64,000 bases of DNA. It comes from JAGQIB01 sp041393395 (GTDB taxonomy: Bacteria; ARS69). The stretch is taken from NCBI GenBank assembly GCA_041393395.1, contig JAWKKG010000003.1:124001-188000 (forward strand). The letters are read 5' to 3'. A model generated the notes under the pieces. It worked only from the letters and a program-made list of their open reading frames with translations. It had not been told where the DNA came from and searched no databases. Positions 1-8,816 of the stretch are shown one piece after another; within the stretch, counting starts at the first letter, position 1, and each line of letters opens with the position of its first letter. The position numbers and the translations under genes were made by a program.

Positions 1-566
1 ATCTGAACGTCGTTGCCGTGCGCTGAGGTCGTGAACTCCTGGGACGTGGCATGGTGGAATGAGCGGGAGAACACCAGGGTGTCGGTGCCGCTTGGATGGG
101 CAAACGAGTAGTCCCCACTCGCGTTTGTGATGGCGACGATCGTGCCGTCGCTCGCGAGAGAGACCTCGACACCGGACATCGGTGTGACACCGTCGGCGGC
201 AACGACCGTCCCGCTCACGACGGGAGGGTAGTAGTAGGATGTCACCCAGAGCACCCCATATCCGGCGACCGCAGAGCCGGGATAGAACACGCAGTTCGAA
301 AGGGGAGCGCCCTGGGCGAACACGGTCGATCCGAGGTCCGCAACGACGGAAAAGCCACCACTTGGGCCGACCGTGACGGCAGTTGGGGCCACAAAACCGC
401 TCCCCGAGATCCAAACGACGGCGCCATTGATACACTCGAGGTCGTCTCCGGTGACCCACCCGGGGACGCTGACGATCTCGGCCCGAGCGGCCGAGACAAC
501 TCCGATTACAGAAAAGAGCGCACCGACGGCAAGCCACAATGGAGTTCGAACCCTTGTCGACATCAT
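1..566 (-). CDS. Secreted surface protein with carboxypeptidase-regulatory-like repeat (3' end outside window)
   Basis: The frame is open from an ATG at 566 to the left edge, giving 188 codons with no stop, so the C-terminus is missing. GGGAGG lies four bases before the ATG; a second ATG at 563 has slightly better spacing. Residues 1-30 look like a signal peptide: a short basic start, a hydrophobic core and an AARA-type cleavage site. Around residues 117-150 there is a segment in the style VVSGTVVAADGVTPMSGVEV with a later NASGDYSF turn, typical of carboxypeptidase-regulatory-like beta-sandwich domains found in surface proteins. The substrate or partner is unknown. It is divergent from the sigma factor at 711. 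The translation was read directly from the reverse complement. Confidence 0.75.
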   Translation of the reverse strand, partial: MMSTRVRTPLWLAVGALFSVIGVVSAARAEIVSVPGWVTGDDLECINGAVVWISGSGFVAPTAVTVGPSGGFSVVADLGSTVFAQGAPLSNCVFYPGSAVAGYGVLWVTSYYYPPVVSGTVVAADGVTPMSGVEVSLASDGTIVAITNASGDYSFAHPSGTDTLVFSRSFHHATSQEFTTSAHGNDVQ

Positions 567-698
567 GCTTCCTCCCGAGTCGGGAGCGCTGTGCTGCGCT
601 CCCTCCGGAGAAGCGAGACGGACAGAGGCGACCTGCTCCGAGGCCCCGCGCCGACCCTCCCGTGTCGTGCGAACCCTGTACGCCCCACCGCCGTGCGG

Positions 699-704
699 TA
701 TCAT
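699..704 (+). promoter_or_regulatory. -10-like box TATCAT, possible leaderless start of the sigma gene
   Basis: TATCAT ends exactly six bases before the ATG at 711, and no Shine-Dalgarno sequence precedes that ATG. A transcript starting about seven bases after a -10 box would begin at or next to the start codon. No convincing -35 hexamer is visible. The other ECF sigma gene (ATG at 22728) has the same spacing. Confidence 0.3.
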
Positions 705-710
705 CCGCCG

Positions 711-1298
711 ATGGCCCGTCCCCGGAACCGCGAGCAACCCCCGGACCAGGAACTCGTCGCTCGGTGCACGCGTGGCGACGACCGCGCGTGGCGGGAGCTC
801 GTCGACCGCTACCGGCGCCTGATCTACACGATCCCGTACCGGATGGGCCTGGACCCGGACGAGGCGGACGACGTCTTCCAGATCACGTTCACGCGCCTCG
901 CGGAGCGGATCGATCGCCTCGACCGTCCGGATCGCGTGCGGGCGTGGCTCGTGACGACGGCGCGACGCCTCTCGCTCGGGCTCGTGGCGAAGCGCACCCC
1001 GGACGACTCCGAGGAGATCCTCGCGCGGATCGAGGACCCCGGAGAGTCGCCCTCGGACGAGGTCGCGCGCCTGGAGGACGAGCAGCTCGTGCGCCAGGCG
1101 CTGCTTCAGCTCGGCGCCCGGTGTGCGGAGCTGCTCTCGTTGCTGTACTTCCCGCAGGCGTCGGGGGCGCCCGCGACGTACGAGGAGGTGTCCGCCCGGC
1201 TCGACATGCCGATCGGCTCCATCGGCCCGACCCGGATGCGGTGTCTCAAGAAGCTCCGGGCGGAGTTCGACCGCATCCTGGATGAGGAATCGCCCTGA
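711..1298 (+). CDS. ECF-type RNA polymerase sigma-70 family factor
   Basis: This 195-residue protein has region 2 at about residues 15-85 (DRAWRELVDRYRRLIYTIPY, then DADDVFQ-like acidic core binding and a basic DNA-contacting stretch) and region 4 at about 125-190 (ATYEEVSARLDMPIGSIGPT helix-turn-helix followed by RCLKKLR). Length and two-domain layout match ECF sigma factors, which direct RNA polymerase to a small regulon. The ATG at 711 was chosen because the longer open frame upstream encodes low-complexity shadow sequence. It heads a same-strand run with an anti-sigma-like protein (1356), a TPR-CHAT protease (1985) and a subtilase (4912), so it probably controls that group. There is no Shine-Dalgarno sequence; translation may be leaderless. 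Confidence 0.93.
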   Translation: MARPRNREQPPDQELVARCTRGDDRAWRELVDRYRRLIYTIPYRMGLDPDEADDVFQITFTRLAERIDRLDRPDRVRAWLVTTARRLSLGLVAKRTPDDSEEILARIEDPGESPSDEVARLEDEQLVRQALLQLGARCAELLSLLYFPQASGAPATYEEVSARLDMPIGSIGPTRMRCLKKLRAEFDRILDEESP

Positions 1299-1355
1299 CC
1301 CGAGTGGTATCAGCCCTGCCCGCAAAGCGCTCTGTCCGGGCGAACGGAGGAACGA

Positions 1356-1982
1356 ATGACGGATGATCTCTGGCTCCGCTACGTGCTGAAAGACACCAGC
1401 GATGGTGAAAATGAGGCAATCCGGGCTCGCCTGGAGGCCCAGGACGCGGAGGCGGTGGCGGAGATCCGTCGGTGGGAGCGCGTGCTGGCCGGCCTCGGGG
1501 CCGATCGGCTCCTCGAGCCCTCGCAGGCGGTCGTCGAGGCCGTGTACCGGGTGTTCCGGACCTCCGGCAACATCCTCCCGGACTGGGTGCGCGGCCTCCG
1601 CGAGCGGGCCGCCCGCCTCGTGTTCGACTCCCTCGCGGCGCCGGAGGCGGCGTTCGCGGGCGCCCGTTCCGCCTCCATCGCCCGGCGACTCCGCTACGAG
1701 ACGGACGGCCTCGAGCTCGATCTCCTCGTGGAGTCCGAGGGTGACCGCCGCCGCCTCGCGGCCCAGCTCCTCCTGCTCGGCAACCCGCCCCGTCCGCTCG
1801 ACGATGCGCGCTGGCTCCTGCTCTCGGATGGTCGTCTCGCGGCGACGGGATCCACGGACGAGCGCGGCGAGCTCGTCGTCGAGACGGAGCGCGGCGGCGA
1901 GGTCGAGCTCCGGGTGGCTCACGGCGGCGCGCTGGTGACGTTCCACGTTCCCGAGCCGCTCATCGAAACACCGGAAGACTGA
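1356..1982 (+). CDS. Anti-sigma-like protein with C-terminal carboxypeptidase-regulatory-like segment
   Basis: The 208-residue protein starts at ATG 1356 behind GGAGGAACGA. The N-terminus (about residues 1-70) has the LWLRYVLKDTSDGENEAIRARL pattern, with acidic residues and a short helical repeat, seen at the start of many anti-sigma proteins. No HxxxCxxC zinc motif and no membrane helix are visible, so it would be a cytosolic, non-ZAS type. Residues about 155-200 (DGRLAATGSTDERGELVVET) resemble a carboxypeptidase-regulatory-like beta-sandwich. It sits 57 bases after the sigma gene and two bases before the CHAT gene, so a role in holding the sigma factor or linking it to the protease is plausible. 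This is inferred from position and weak similarity. Confidence 0.6.
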   Translation: MTDDLWLRYVLKDTSDGENEAIRARLEAQDAEAVAEIRRWERVLAGLGADRLLEPSQAVVEAVYRVFRTSGNILPDWVRGLRERAARLVFDSLAAPEAAFAGARSASIARRLRYETDGLELDLLVESEGDRRRLAAQLLLLGNPPRPLDDARWLLLSDGRLAATGSTDERGELVVETERGGEVELRVAHGGALVTFHVPEPLIETPED

Positions 1983-1984
1983 GC

Positions 1985-4915
1985 GTGCGTTCGCGGGTGC
2001 TCGCCGCCGCCGATCTCGACGCCGCGCGTCGGATCCTCGAGAAGGCGTCGCCGGAAGACGTCGCGGCGGTCGTGGAGGAGCTCGGGGCAGAAGTCGTGCG
2101 CCTCATGCGCGTCGACACGCGCCAGGCCCTCGACGTCGCGGATCGCGCGCTGCTCGCCGCCGAGATCGCCGGCGACCCGCGTCTCCTCGCCCGCGCCACC
2201 TGGTCCCGCGGGCACGCGCTCTCGGGCGTACTCCGGGCGCGCGAGGCCGCCGACGCCTACGAGAGCGCCGCCGCGGCGTACGGTCGGCTCGGCGACGCCG
2301 AGACCGCGGCGCGCGTCTCGATCGGGCACGTCAACACGCTGATGTACCTCGCGGAGTACGAGCGGGCGCTCGAGATCGGCGAGCGCGCGCGACGCACGCT
2401 GTCCCGTCGCGGCGACGCCGCCGCCTGCGCGCGACTGGATATGAACCTCGGCAACGTCCACTTCCGCCTCGAACGGCCCGCCGAGGCGCTGCGCTGCTAC
2501 GACCGCGCGCTGCGCTTCGCCCGACGCACGAAGGCCACGGAGATGATCGCGCCGATTCAGTTCAATCGCGCGAACGCGCTCACGAATCTCGGCAAGCACG
2601 ACACCGCCACGAAGCTGTACCGCGAGGTCGAACAGGAAGCGCGCGCGGCCGGCGAAACGCGCACCGTGGGATTCGTGGCGTACTCGCTCGGGTATCTGGA
2701 TCTGCTGCGCGGCGAGTACGGGCGCGCGTTCGACTCGCTCGACTCGGCGCGCGCCGTGTTCGAGGAGCTCGGCGACGTTCACTACGTGACGCTCGCGCTC
2801 GCGGATCTCGCCGAGCTGTTCGTGGAGGTCAACGCGTTCCAGCGGGCGAAGCCGCTCGCGCGGCGCGCGCGCGTGCTCGCGACGCGGCACGACATCCGCT
2901 ACGAGGCGGCGCGCTGTGCGCTGCTGCAGGCGATCGCATCGATCGGACTGTCCGAGCTCGGCCAGGCGGCGACGTTCCTGGAGGACGCCTCCACCGCGTT
3001 CCGTGCGGAAGGTAATCGCGCGGCGGGCGCTCTCGTGCAGGTCTACCTGGCGGACCTGCACGCCCGCCGGGGCGATCCGGACGCGGCGCGCGCGGCGCTG
3101 ACCGCCGCTTCCGCCGTCTTCGAGGAAGAGAACATGCCGCTGCGCGGAGCCGCGGCGCTGACCCGCCTCGCCGCGCTGGAGATCGATGCCGGCGATTCCG
3201 CCGCCGCGGCGCGCACGCTCGAGCGCGCCCGGCCGCTCGCTCGCCGCAGCCCGTCGCCGTGGCTCCGCGCGCGCCTCGACCATCTCGGCGGTCGACTTGC
3301 GCTCGAGGCCGGTCGGGCGGCGGACGCGGTGCGCTCGCTGCGACGGGCGGTGGATCGCATCGAGAACATCCGCGGGCGCATCGGTCTCGACGAGTTCCGC
3401 GTGAGCTTCACGGAGGACAAGGCGCCGGTTTACGCGGATCTCGTACGCGCGCTGCTCGCGCGCGGCGGCCGCGGCGCGGTGGCGGCCGCGTTCGAGATCG
3501 TGGAGCGCTCGCGATCCCGCGCGCTCGTGGATCTGCTCTCGGGACGCGTGGGCGGCGCGCGCGAGCGATTGCCGGCCGCGGCCGGCCCGCTGCTCGAGAA
3601 GCTGGAGACGTTGCGCGGCGAGGTGAGCTGGCTTTCGGGATTCACGCCGAGGATGGAAGGCGGAGACGGGCGTCGCGACGAGCGTCGACTCGCGAGGACG
3701 ACGGTCGAGGTGCGCGATCGGGAGCAGCGCATCGCCGACGTGATGTCGCGTCTCCGCCGCCTCGACGCGGGCTTCGGCGCCCTGACCTGCGGGGAAACGT
3801 CGACGCTGCCGGACGTGCGCGAGCGACTCGCGGCGCACGAGACGCTCGTGGAGTACTACGTCTCCGCGGAGGAGACGCTCGCGTTCGTGGTCACGCGCGG
3901 CGACGCGCGAGTGGTACGGCTGCCGACGGACCGCGCGCGTCTCGTGGACTCGATGACGCGCCTGCGCTTCCAGCTCGAGAAGCACGGCTACGGCGACGCC
4001 TACGTCCACGCCCGCGCCGACGTCCTGCGCGCGGCCCTCGATCACCACCTGCGCTCGCTCGCGGCCACGCTGTGGGAGCCGCTGGAAGTGGAGACCGAGC
4101 GGGTCATCGTAGTCCCGCACGGTCCGCTGCACTCGCTGCCCTTCGCCGCGCTCGTCCGCCCCGACGGAACGGCGCTGCTCGATCACCACGAGATCACGTT
4201 CCTGCCGAGCGCGAGCGCCGGCCGCCTGCTCGATCGCCGACGCCTCCGCCCCGCGCGCAACGAGCCACCGCGGGTCCTCGCGGTCGGCGTGGGCGACGAG
4301 TCGATTCCGCGGGTCGAGGAAGAGGTCGATCGCGTGCGACGCCGGTTCCGTCGCGGGCGACTGCTGCGGGCCGGGCGCGCCACGCGCGCGCGGTTCCGGG
4401 CCGAGGCGGCCACGGCGGACGTCGTGCACGTGGCCACCCACGGCGTGTTCCGCGAGGACGATCCGCACTTCTCCGCCCTGCGCCTCGCCGACGGCTGGAT
4501 GAGCCTCTACGACCTTTACGGCCTGGAGCTCGCCGCGGATCTGGTGTGCCTCAGCGCCTGCCAGAGCGGCCGGAGCTGGACCGGCGGCGGGGACGAGCTC
4601 GTGGGCCTGGCCCGCGGGTTCCTCCACGCGGGCGCCTCGACCCTCGTGGTCAGTCTCTGGCCCGTCCGGGACGACTCCACGGCCCGTCTGATGGACACCT
4701 TCTACGAGTCCCTCGCGGGTGGCGCCCGGGCCGAAACGGCCCTCCGGACCGCCATGCGGGAGCTCCGCGCCGAGCGACCGGATCCCTACCACTGGGCTCC
4801 GTTCGTCCTCATCGGTCGCGGCGGCCCGGTCATCCCTGCTAAACTTCTCGCCAACGGTCGTACGTCGGGAGCGCGGCGCCGCCGCGACCCCGCCGGCTCC
4901 AGGAGGTCCCCGTGA
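1985..4915 (+). CDS. TPR-CHAT domain protease (caspase-like)
   Basis: This 976-residue protein starts at GTG 1985, two bases after the previous stop. Residues about 40-480 form a long array of degenerate TPR helices (AEALRCYDRALRFARR and similar). A helical linker follows, then a CHAT domain from about 615 to 955. Both CHAT catalytic residues are present: His819 in HVATHG and Cys859 in LSACQSG, followed by VSLWPV and the conserved PYHWAPFVLIG end. CHAT proteins are caspase-clan cysteine peptidases; TPR-CHAT fusions are switched on through partner binding at the TPR region. The gene overlaps the next one by four bases (GTGA), so protease and subtilase are translationally coupled. No signal peptide is seen, so it should be cytoplasmic. 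The substrate is unknown. Confidence 0.9.
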   Translation: MRSRVLAAADLDAARRILEKASPEDVAAVVEELGAEVVRLMRVDTRQALDVADRALLAAEIAGDPRLLARATWSRGHALSGVLRAREAADAYESAAAAYGRLGDAETAARVSIGHVNTLMYLAEYERALEIGERARRTLSRRGDAAACARLDMNLGNVHFRLERPAEALRCYDRALRFARRTKATEMIAPIQFNRANALTNLGKHDTATKLYREVEQEARAAGETRTVGFVAYSLGYLDLLRGEYGRAFDSLDSARAVFEELGDVHYVTLALADLAELFVEVNAFQRAKPLARRARVLATRHDIRYEAARCALLQAIASIGLSELGQAATFLEDASTAFRAEGNRAAGALVQVYLADLHARRGDPDAARAALTAASAVFEEENMPLRGAAALTRLAALEIDAGDSAAAARTLERARPLARRSPSPWLRARLDHLGGRLALEAGRAADAVRSLRRAVDRIENIRGRIGLDEFRVSFTEDKAPVYADLVRALLARGGRGAVAAAFEIVERSRSRALVDLLSGRVGGARERLPAAAGPLLEKLETLRGEVSWLSGFTPRMEGGDGRRDERRLARTTVEVRDREQRIADVMSRLRRLDAGFGALTCGETSTLPDVRERLAAHETLVEYYVSAEETLAFVVTRGDARVVRLPTDRARLVDSMTRLRFQLEKHGYGDAYVHARADVLRAALDHHLRSLAATLWEPLEVETERVIVVPHGPLHSLPFAALVRPDGTALLDHHEITFLPSASAGRLLDRRRLRPARNEPPRVLAVGVGDESIPRVEEEVDRVRRRFRRGRLLRAGRATRARFRAEAATADVVHVATHGVFREDDPHFSALRLADGWMSLYDLYGLELAADLVCLSACQSGRSWTGGGDELVGLARGFLHAGASTLVVSLWPVRDDSTARLMDTFYESLAGGARAETALRTAMRELRAERPDPYHWAPFVLIGRGGPVIPAKLLANGRTSGARRRRDPAGSRRSP

Positions 4916-6204
4916 ACGGCACCCGCGTTCGTCTCGTCTTCGTCCTGTCCCTGCTGCTCGCGCTCTCCGCGTGCGCCGAACGCACGCTCGCGCCGGACTC
5001 CACCGACGGTCCCGGCCGCGACGTCCGGACCCACGAGATCGGCGGCCAGTACGTGGAACCGGGACCGCCGACCCTGCCTTCGTCCGTGCCGAATCAACTC
5101 GTGGCGGAGGTCGCGGACGGCTGGACGGCCGAGCTGATCGCGGACACCTGGAACATGTCCGTGCTCGATTCGATCGAGGGCACGTCGTTCGCGCTGATGT
5201 ACTACGACCCGTCGCAGTACTCGTACTCGTACCTGGCGCAGGTGCTGATCAGCACGGGCGCGTGCGTGACCTGCAACCGCAACTTCCGCCTCGAAGTGCC
5301 GGAGGCGCAGCAGGGCAGCATCGCGTTCTACGAGGGCAACCTGGTGCGCTCCGATCTCGAGGACCAGGAGGCGCTCGCGCGGATCCACGCGCCGGAGGCG
5401 CAGGCGGTCGAGGACGGCAGCGGGGTCGTCGTCGCGATCGTGGACACCGGCATCGACGGCACGCATCCCGATCTCGGTCCGCGCCTCACGGCCGGCTGGG
5501 ACTTCGTGGACAACGACGCCGACGCGACGGACGAGACCGACGGCATCGATCAGGACGGCGACTCGCTCGTGGACGAGGCGGCGGGACACGGCACGCACGT
5601 CGCGGGCATCGTGCAATCGGTCGCGCCCGGCGTGACGTTGATGCCGGTTCGCGTGCTCGATACCGAAGGGCGCGGCACCGCGTTCAACGTCGCGCGCGGG
5701 ATCCACTGGGCGCGGCTCCACGGCGCCGACGTGATCAACCTGAGCCTCGGCTTCGACGGCTTCTCGCGCCCGATCGAGCACGTGATCGAGTCCGCCCGCG
5801 CGGCGGGAGTCACCGTGACCGCGGCGGCCGGCAACGCGGGCCAGTTCACCATGAACCACTTCCCGGCGCTGCTGCCCGAGGTGCTTGCGGTGGCGTCCGT
5901 GGATCCGGTCGACCTCAAGTCGTCCTTCTCGAATTTCGGGCTGAACATCGACCTCGGTGCGCCCGGCGAGGGCATCGTTTCCACGTACCTGTTCCAGGGG
6001 TACGCGGTGTGGAGCGGCACGTCGATGGCGACGCCTTTCGTGTCCGGCGCGGCGGCCATTGCGATCGAGGCCGGCGCGACCAGCCCGGGCTCGGTGCGGG
6101 GCGCGCTCCTGAACGCGGCGGCGCCGTACGCCCATGACGGCCTGTACTACGAGGGACTCCTCGGCGCCGGTCGGCTCGACCTGCTGCCCCTCGTCGCGCC
6201 GTAG
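4912..6204 (+). CDS. S8 family (subtilisin-like) serine protease, lipoprotein
   Basis: The 430-residue protein starts at GTG 4912 inside the end of the CHAT gene. The N-terminus is a lipoprotein signal (hydrophobic LLLALSAC lipobox), so the enzyme should be membrane-anchored outside the cytoplasm. After a prodomain-like region (about 40-145), the subtilase triad is complete: Asp178 in IVDTGIDG, His226 in GHGTHVAG and Ser371 in GTSMATPF. An acidic DQDGDSLVDE insert before the His motif may bind calcium. Coupling to a cytoplasmic CHAT protease and an ECF sigma is unusual and suggests a shared stress or developmental output. The target is unknown; the enzymatic assignment is firm. Confidence 0.93.
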   Translation: MNGTRVRLVFVLSLLLALSACAERTLAPDSTDGPGRDVRTHEIGGQYVEPGPPTLPSSVPNQLVAEVADGWTAELIADTWNMSVLDSIEGTSFALMYYDPSQYSYSYLAQVLISTGACVTCNRNFRLEVPEAQQGSIAFYEGNLVRSDLEDQEALARIHAPEAQAVEDGSGVVVAIVDTGIDGTHPDLGPRLTAGWDFVDNDADATDETDGIDQDGDSLVDEAAGHGTHVAGIVQSVAPGVTLMPVRVLDTEGRGTAFNVARGIHWARLHGADVINLSLGFDGFSRPIEHVIESARAAGVTVTAAAGNAGQFTMNHFPALLPEVLAVASVDPVDLKSSFSNFGLNIDLGAPGEGIVSTYLFQGYAVWSGTSMATPFVSGAAAIAIEAGATSPGSVRGALLNAAAPYAHDGLYYEGLLGAGRLDLLPLVAP

Positions 6205-6336
6205 ACGTCGCGCGGCCGGCGTCGGGCCGGCCCGCGCGCACCTCGCCGAACTCCCGGACTCGCGATACCATCCGCCCCACGATGCCCGCGGTCGCCGCCG
6301 GCCGCCGTTTCCGTCCGTCCGGTTCGGGAGTTCCGA

Positions 6337-8727
6337 ATGCCTTCGCCTGCCGATTACGAAAAGCTCGGCGCGTTCTACCTCGGACGCGTCCACGACCTCG
6401 CCACCGACACGCTGACCGAGAACCTCTACCTCTACGACTCCAAGGACCTCGTGACTCACGCCGTGTGCGTGGGCATGACCGGCAGCGGCAAGACGGGTCT
6501 CGGCATCGGTCTCGTGGAGGAAGCGGCGATCGACGGTGTCCCGTCGATCGTGATCGACCCCAAGGGCGATCTCACGAATCTGCTGCTCCAGTTCCCCAAG
6601 CTCGATGCGGCGTCGTTCCGGCCGTGGGTCGACGAGTCGGAGGCGAAACGCAAGGGCATCACCGCGGACGAGCTCGCCTCGGCGGAGGCGGCCAAGTGGA
6701 AGAAGGGACTCGCGAGCTGGGATCAGGACGGCGGACGGATCCAGCGCCTGCTCGACGCGGTGGACATCCGGCTCTACACGCCGGGAAGCACGGCGGCCAC
6801 ACCGGTGTCGGTGCTCGCGTCGTTCGCCGCGCCGTCGGCGGAGACGGTGGCGGATCCCGAGCAACTCGCGGAACGAACGAGTGCCGTGGTGTCGAGCCTG
6901 CTCTCGCTTCTCGGGCTCGACGCCGATCCGATCCAGAGTCGCGACCACGTACTCCTGTCCACGATCCTGCGCGACGCCTGGACGCGCGGCGAGAGCCCGG
7001 ACCTCGCCGGCCTCATCCGGCTCGTGCAGGCGCCGCCCGTGCAGCGGATCGGCGTGATCGAGCTCGAGTCGTTCTACCCGGGCAAGGAACGCTTCGAGCT
7101 CGCGATGAAGATGAACGGGCTCGCGGCGTCGCCGCGCTTCCAGTCCTGGCTCACCGGCGAGCCGCTCGATCCGGGTGCTTTCCTGTACGGACCGGACGGC
7201 AAGCCGCGCGTGTCCGTGTTCTCGATCGCGCACCTGTCCGACGAGGAGCGGATGTTCTTCGTGACGTTGCTGCTCGATCGCACGATCGGCTGGATGCGCT
7301 CGCGGCCGGGCACCGGGAGCCTCCGCGCACTGATCTACATGGACGAGGTGTTCGGCTACCTGCCGCCGACCGCGAACCCGCCGTCCAAGGTGCCGCTGCT
7401 CACGCTGTTGAAGCAGGCGCGCGCGTACGGCGTGGGACTCGTGCTGTCCACGCAGAACCCGGTGGATCTGGACTACAAGGCGCTCTCGAACGCGGGCACG
7501 TGGTTCATCGGCCGCCTGCAGACGGAGCGGGATCGCGACCGGCTCATCGCGGGTCTGACCGGTGCGGCGTCGGGTGCGCTCGACGCGGACGAAGTTCGCG
7601 ATGCCCTGTCCAAGGTCGGCAAGCGCGTGTTCCTCGCGCACAACGTGCACGAGGGCGAGCCCGTGATTTTCCAGACTCGCTGGGCACTCAGCTATCTCGC
7701 CGGTCCGCTCACCCGCCCGCAGCTCCAGTCGCTGGCCGCGCTCGCCCCGGCGACTTCTGGGAAGGCGGCGACGGCGGCCCCGGCCCCGGCGGCCCCTGCC
7801 TCCGCGCGCCCCGTCCTCGCACCGGGCGTGCCCGAGACGTTCCTCGCGGCGGCGGCCGCCGCGGGCGTCGCGGACTACGAAGCCACCGCGCTCGCCGAGG
7901 CCGAGGTCCGCTATCGACGCCCGCGCTCGACCGAAGAGATCGTGGAGAACGTGTCGCTCGTGGCGTGGCTGGATGCCGGCGAGCCGGACTGGTCGTCCGC
8001 GGATCCCACGGCCGAGCTCGGCGCCCAGCTCACGGATCGTCCGGTGGAGCCGGCGACGTTCGGCGCATTGCCGCCCGCCGCCAACGACGCGAAGAGCTGG
8101 CCGAAGTGGGAGCGCGAAGTCCAGGCGACGCTCGCCCGCGATCGCCGGCTGACCGTGTACCGAAACAAGACGCTCAAGCTGGACTCGCAACCTGGCGAGA
8201 CGGAGCGCGACTTCCGCATCCGCATCGCGGAGCTCGGTCGCGAGAGTCGCGACGAAGCCGTCGACAAGCTGAAGGAGCGGTACGCATCGAAGCTCGCCAC
8301 GCTCGATGAGCGAATCCGCAAGGCGGAGGCGGCCGTCGACCGAGAGGCGGATCAGGCGCGGGCGGCCGGACTGCAGACCGCGGTCTCGGTGGGCACCACG
8401 CTCCTCTCCGCGTTCCTTGGGCGCAAGGCCACGAAGGCCACGATCTCCAAGGCGGCCACGGCCGCGCGCGGCGCCACGCGTACGGCGCAGCAGGCGAGCG
8501 ATGTGGGGCGCGCGAAGGAGAACGTGGAGGCGCTTGCCGCCCAGCGCGCGGAGCTCGCCGCCGAGTTCGAGAAGGAGGTCGCGGAGCTCGGAACCAAGCT
8601 CGACGCGCAGGCCGAGGAGATCGAGGCGGTCGAGCTGGCACCCCGTCGCACCGACGTGCACGTGAAGCGGGTCACGCTGCTCTGGGTACCGCGGGGGGCG
8701 TCGCTCCCGCCGCCGGCCGGCCGGTAG
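6337..8727 (+). CDS. HerA/FtsK-superfamily ATPase with C-terminal coiled coil
   Basis: This 796-residue protein starts at ATG 6337 with CGGGAG upstream. The ATPase has Walker A GMTGSGKTG at 46-54, IDPKGDL shortly after (typical of HerA-like ATPases), and a Walker B-like IYMDEV with Asp336-Glu337. STQNPVDLDYKALSNAGTWF near residue 370 is the sensor/arginine-finger region seen in the bacterial COG0433-type ATPases. An Ala/Pro-rich hinge is followed by a long charged helical region (about 600-770) likely to form a coiled coil. Family members act as hexameric DNA or protein translocases. No NurA nuclease or other partner lies beside it, and it is 132 bases downstream of the protease operon, so a functional link is only possible. 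Confidence 0.85.
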   Translation: MPSPADYEKLGAFYLGRVHDLATDTLTENLYLYDSKDLVTHAVCVGMTGSGKTGLGIGLVEEAAIDGVPSIVIDPKGDLTNLLLQFPKLDAASFRPWVDESEAKRKGITADELASAEAAKWKKGLASWDQDGGRIQRLLDAVDIRLYTPGSTAATPVSVLASFAAPSAETVADPEQLAERTSAVVSSLLSLLGLDADPIQSRDHVLLSTILRDAWTRGESPDLAGLIRLVQAPPVQRIGVIELESFYPGKERFELAMKMNGLAASPRFQSWLTGEPLDPGAFLYGPDGKPRVSVFSIAHLSDEERMFFVTLLLDRTIGWMRSRPGTGSLRALIYMDEVFGYLPPTANPPSKVPLLTLLKQARAYGVGLVLSTQNPVDLDYKALSNAGTWFIGRLQTERDRDRLIAGLTGAASGALDADEVRDALSKVGKRVFLAHNVHEGEPVIFQTRWALSYLAGPLTRPQLQSLAALAPATSGKAATAAPAPAAPASARPVLAPGVPETFLAAAAAAGVADYEATALAEAEVRYRRPRSTEEIVENVSLVAWLDAGEPDWSSADPTAELGAQLTDRPVEPATFGALPPAANDAKSWPKWEREVQATLARDRRLTVYRNKTLKLDSQPGETERDFRIRIAELGRESRDEAVDKLKERYASKLATLDERIRKAEAAVDREADQARAAGLQTAVSVGTTLLSAFLGRKATKATISKAATAARGATRTAQQASDVGRAKENVEALAAQRAELAAEFEKEVAELGTKLDAQAEEIEAVELAPRRTDVHVKRVTLLWVPRGASLPPPAGR

Positions 8728-8749
8728 CGGGGGTCACTTTCCGTCGACG

Positions 8750-8779
8750 TTGAAGCGCGATCCGGGGCGGGCGTATTCT
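8750..8779 (+). promoter_or_regulatory. Candidate sigma-70-type promoter (TTGAAG-18-TATTCT)
   Basis: TTGAAG at 8750-8755 and TATTCT at 8774-8779 are separated by 18 bases and lie about 40 bases before the ATG at 8817. Both hexamers match the bacterial consensus at most positions, which stands out in this GC-rich sequence. Confidence 0.4.
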
Positions 8780-8816
8780 GAACGCCCCCCGGAAGAGCCT
8801 ACGCGAGGAGAGTGAA

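Noticed and set aside
1985..4915. Type III-E CRISPR-associated CHAT protease (Craspase part)
   Set aside because: No gRAMP effector or CRISPR array nearby; TPR-CHAT proteins are common without CRISPR.
1919..8661. Very long minus-strand ORFs opposite the CHAT, subtilase and HerA genes
   Set aside because: They mirror real genes in GC-rich DNA, lack signals and domains, and are rich in Arg, Gly and Ala.
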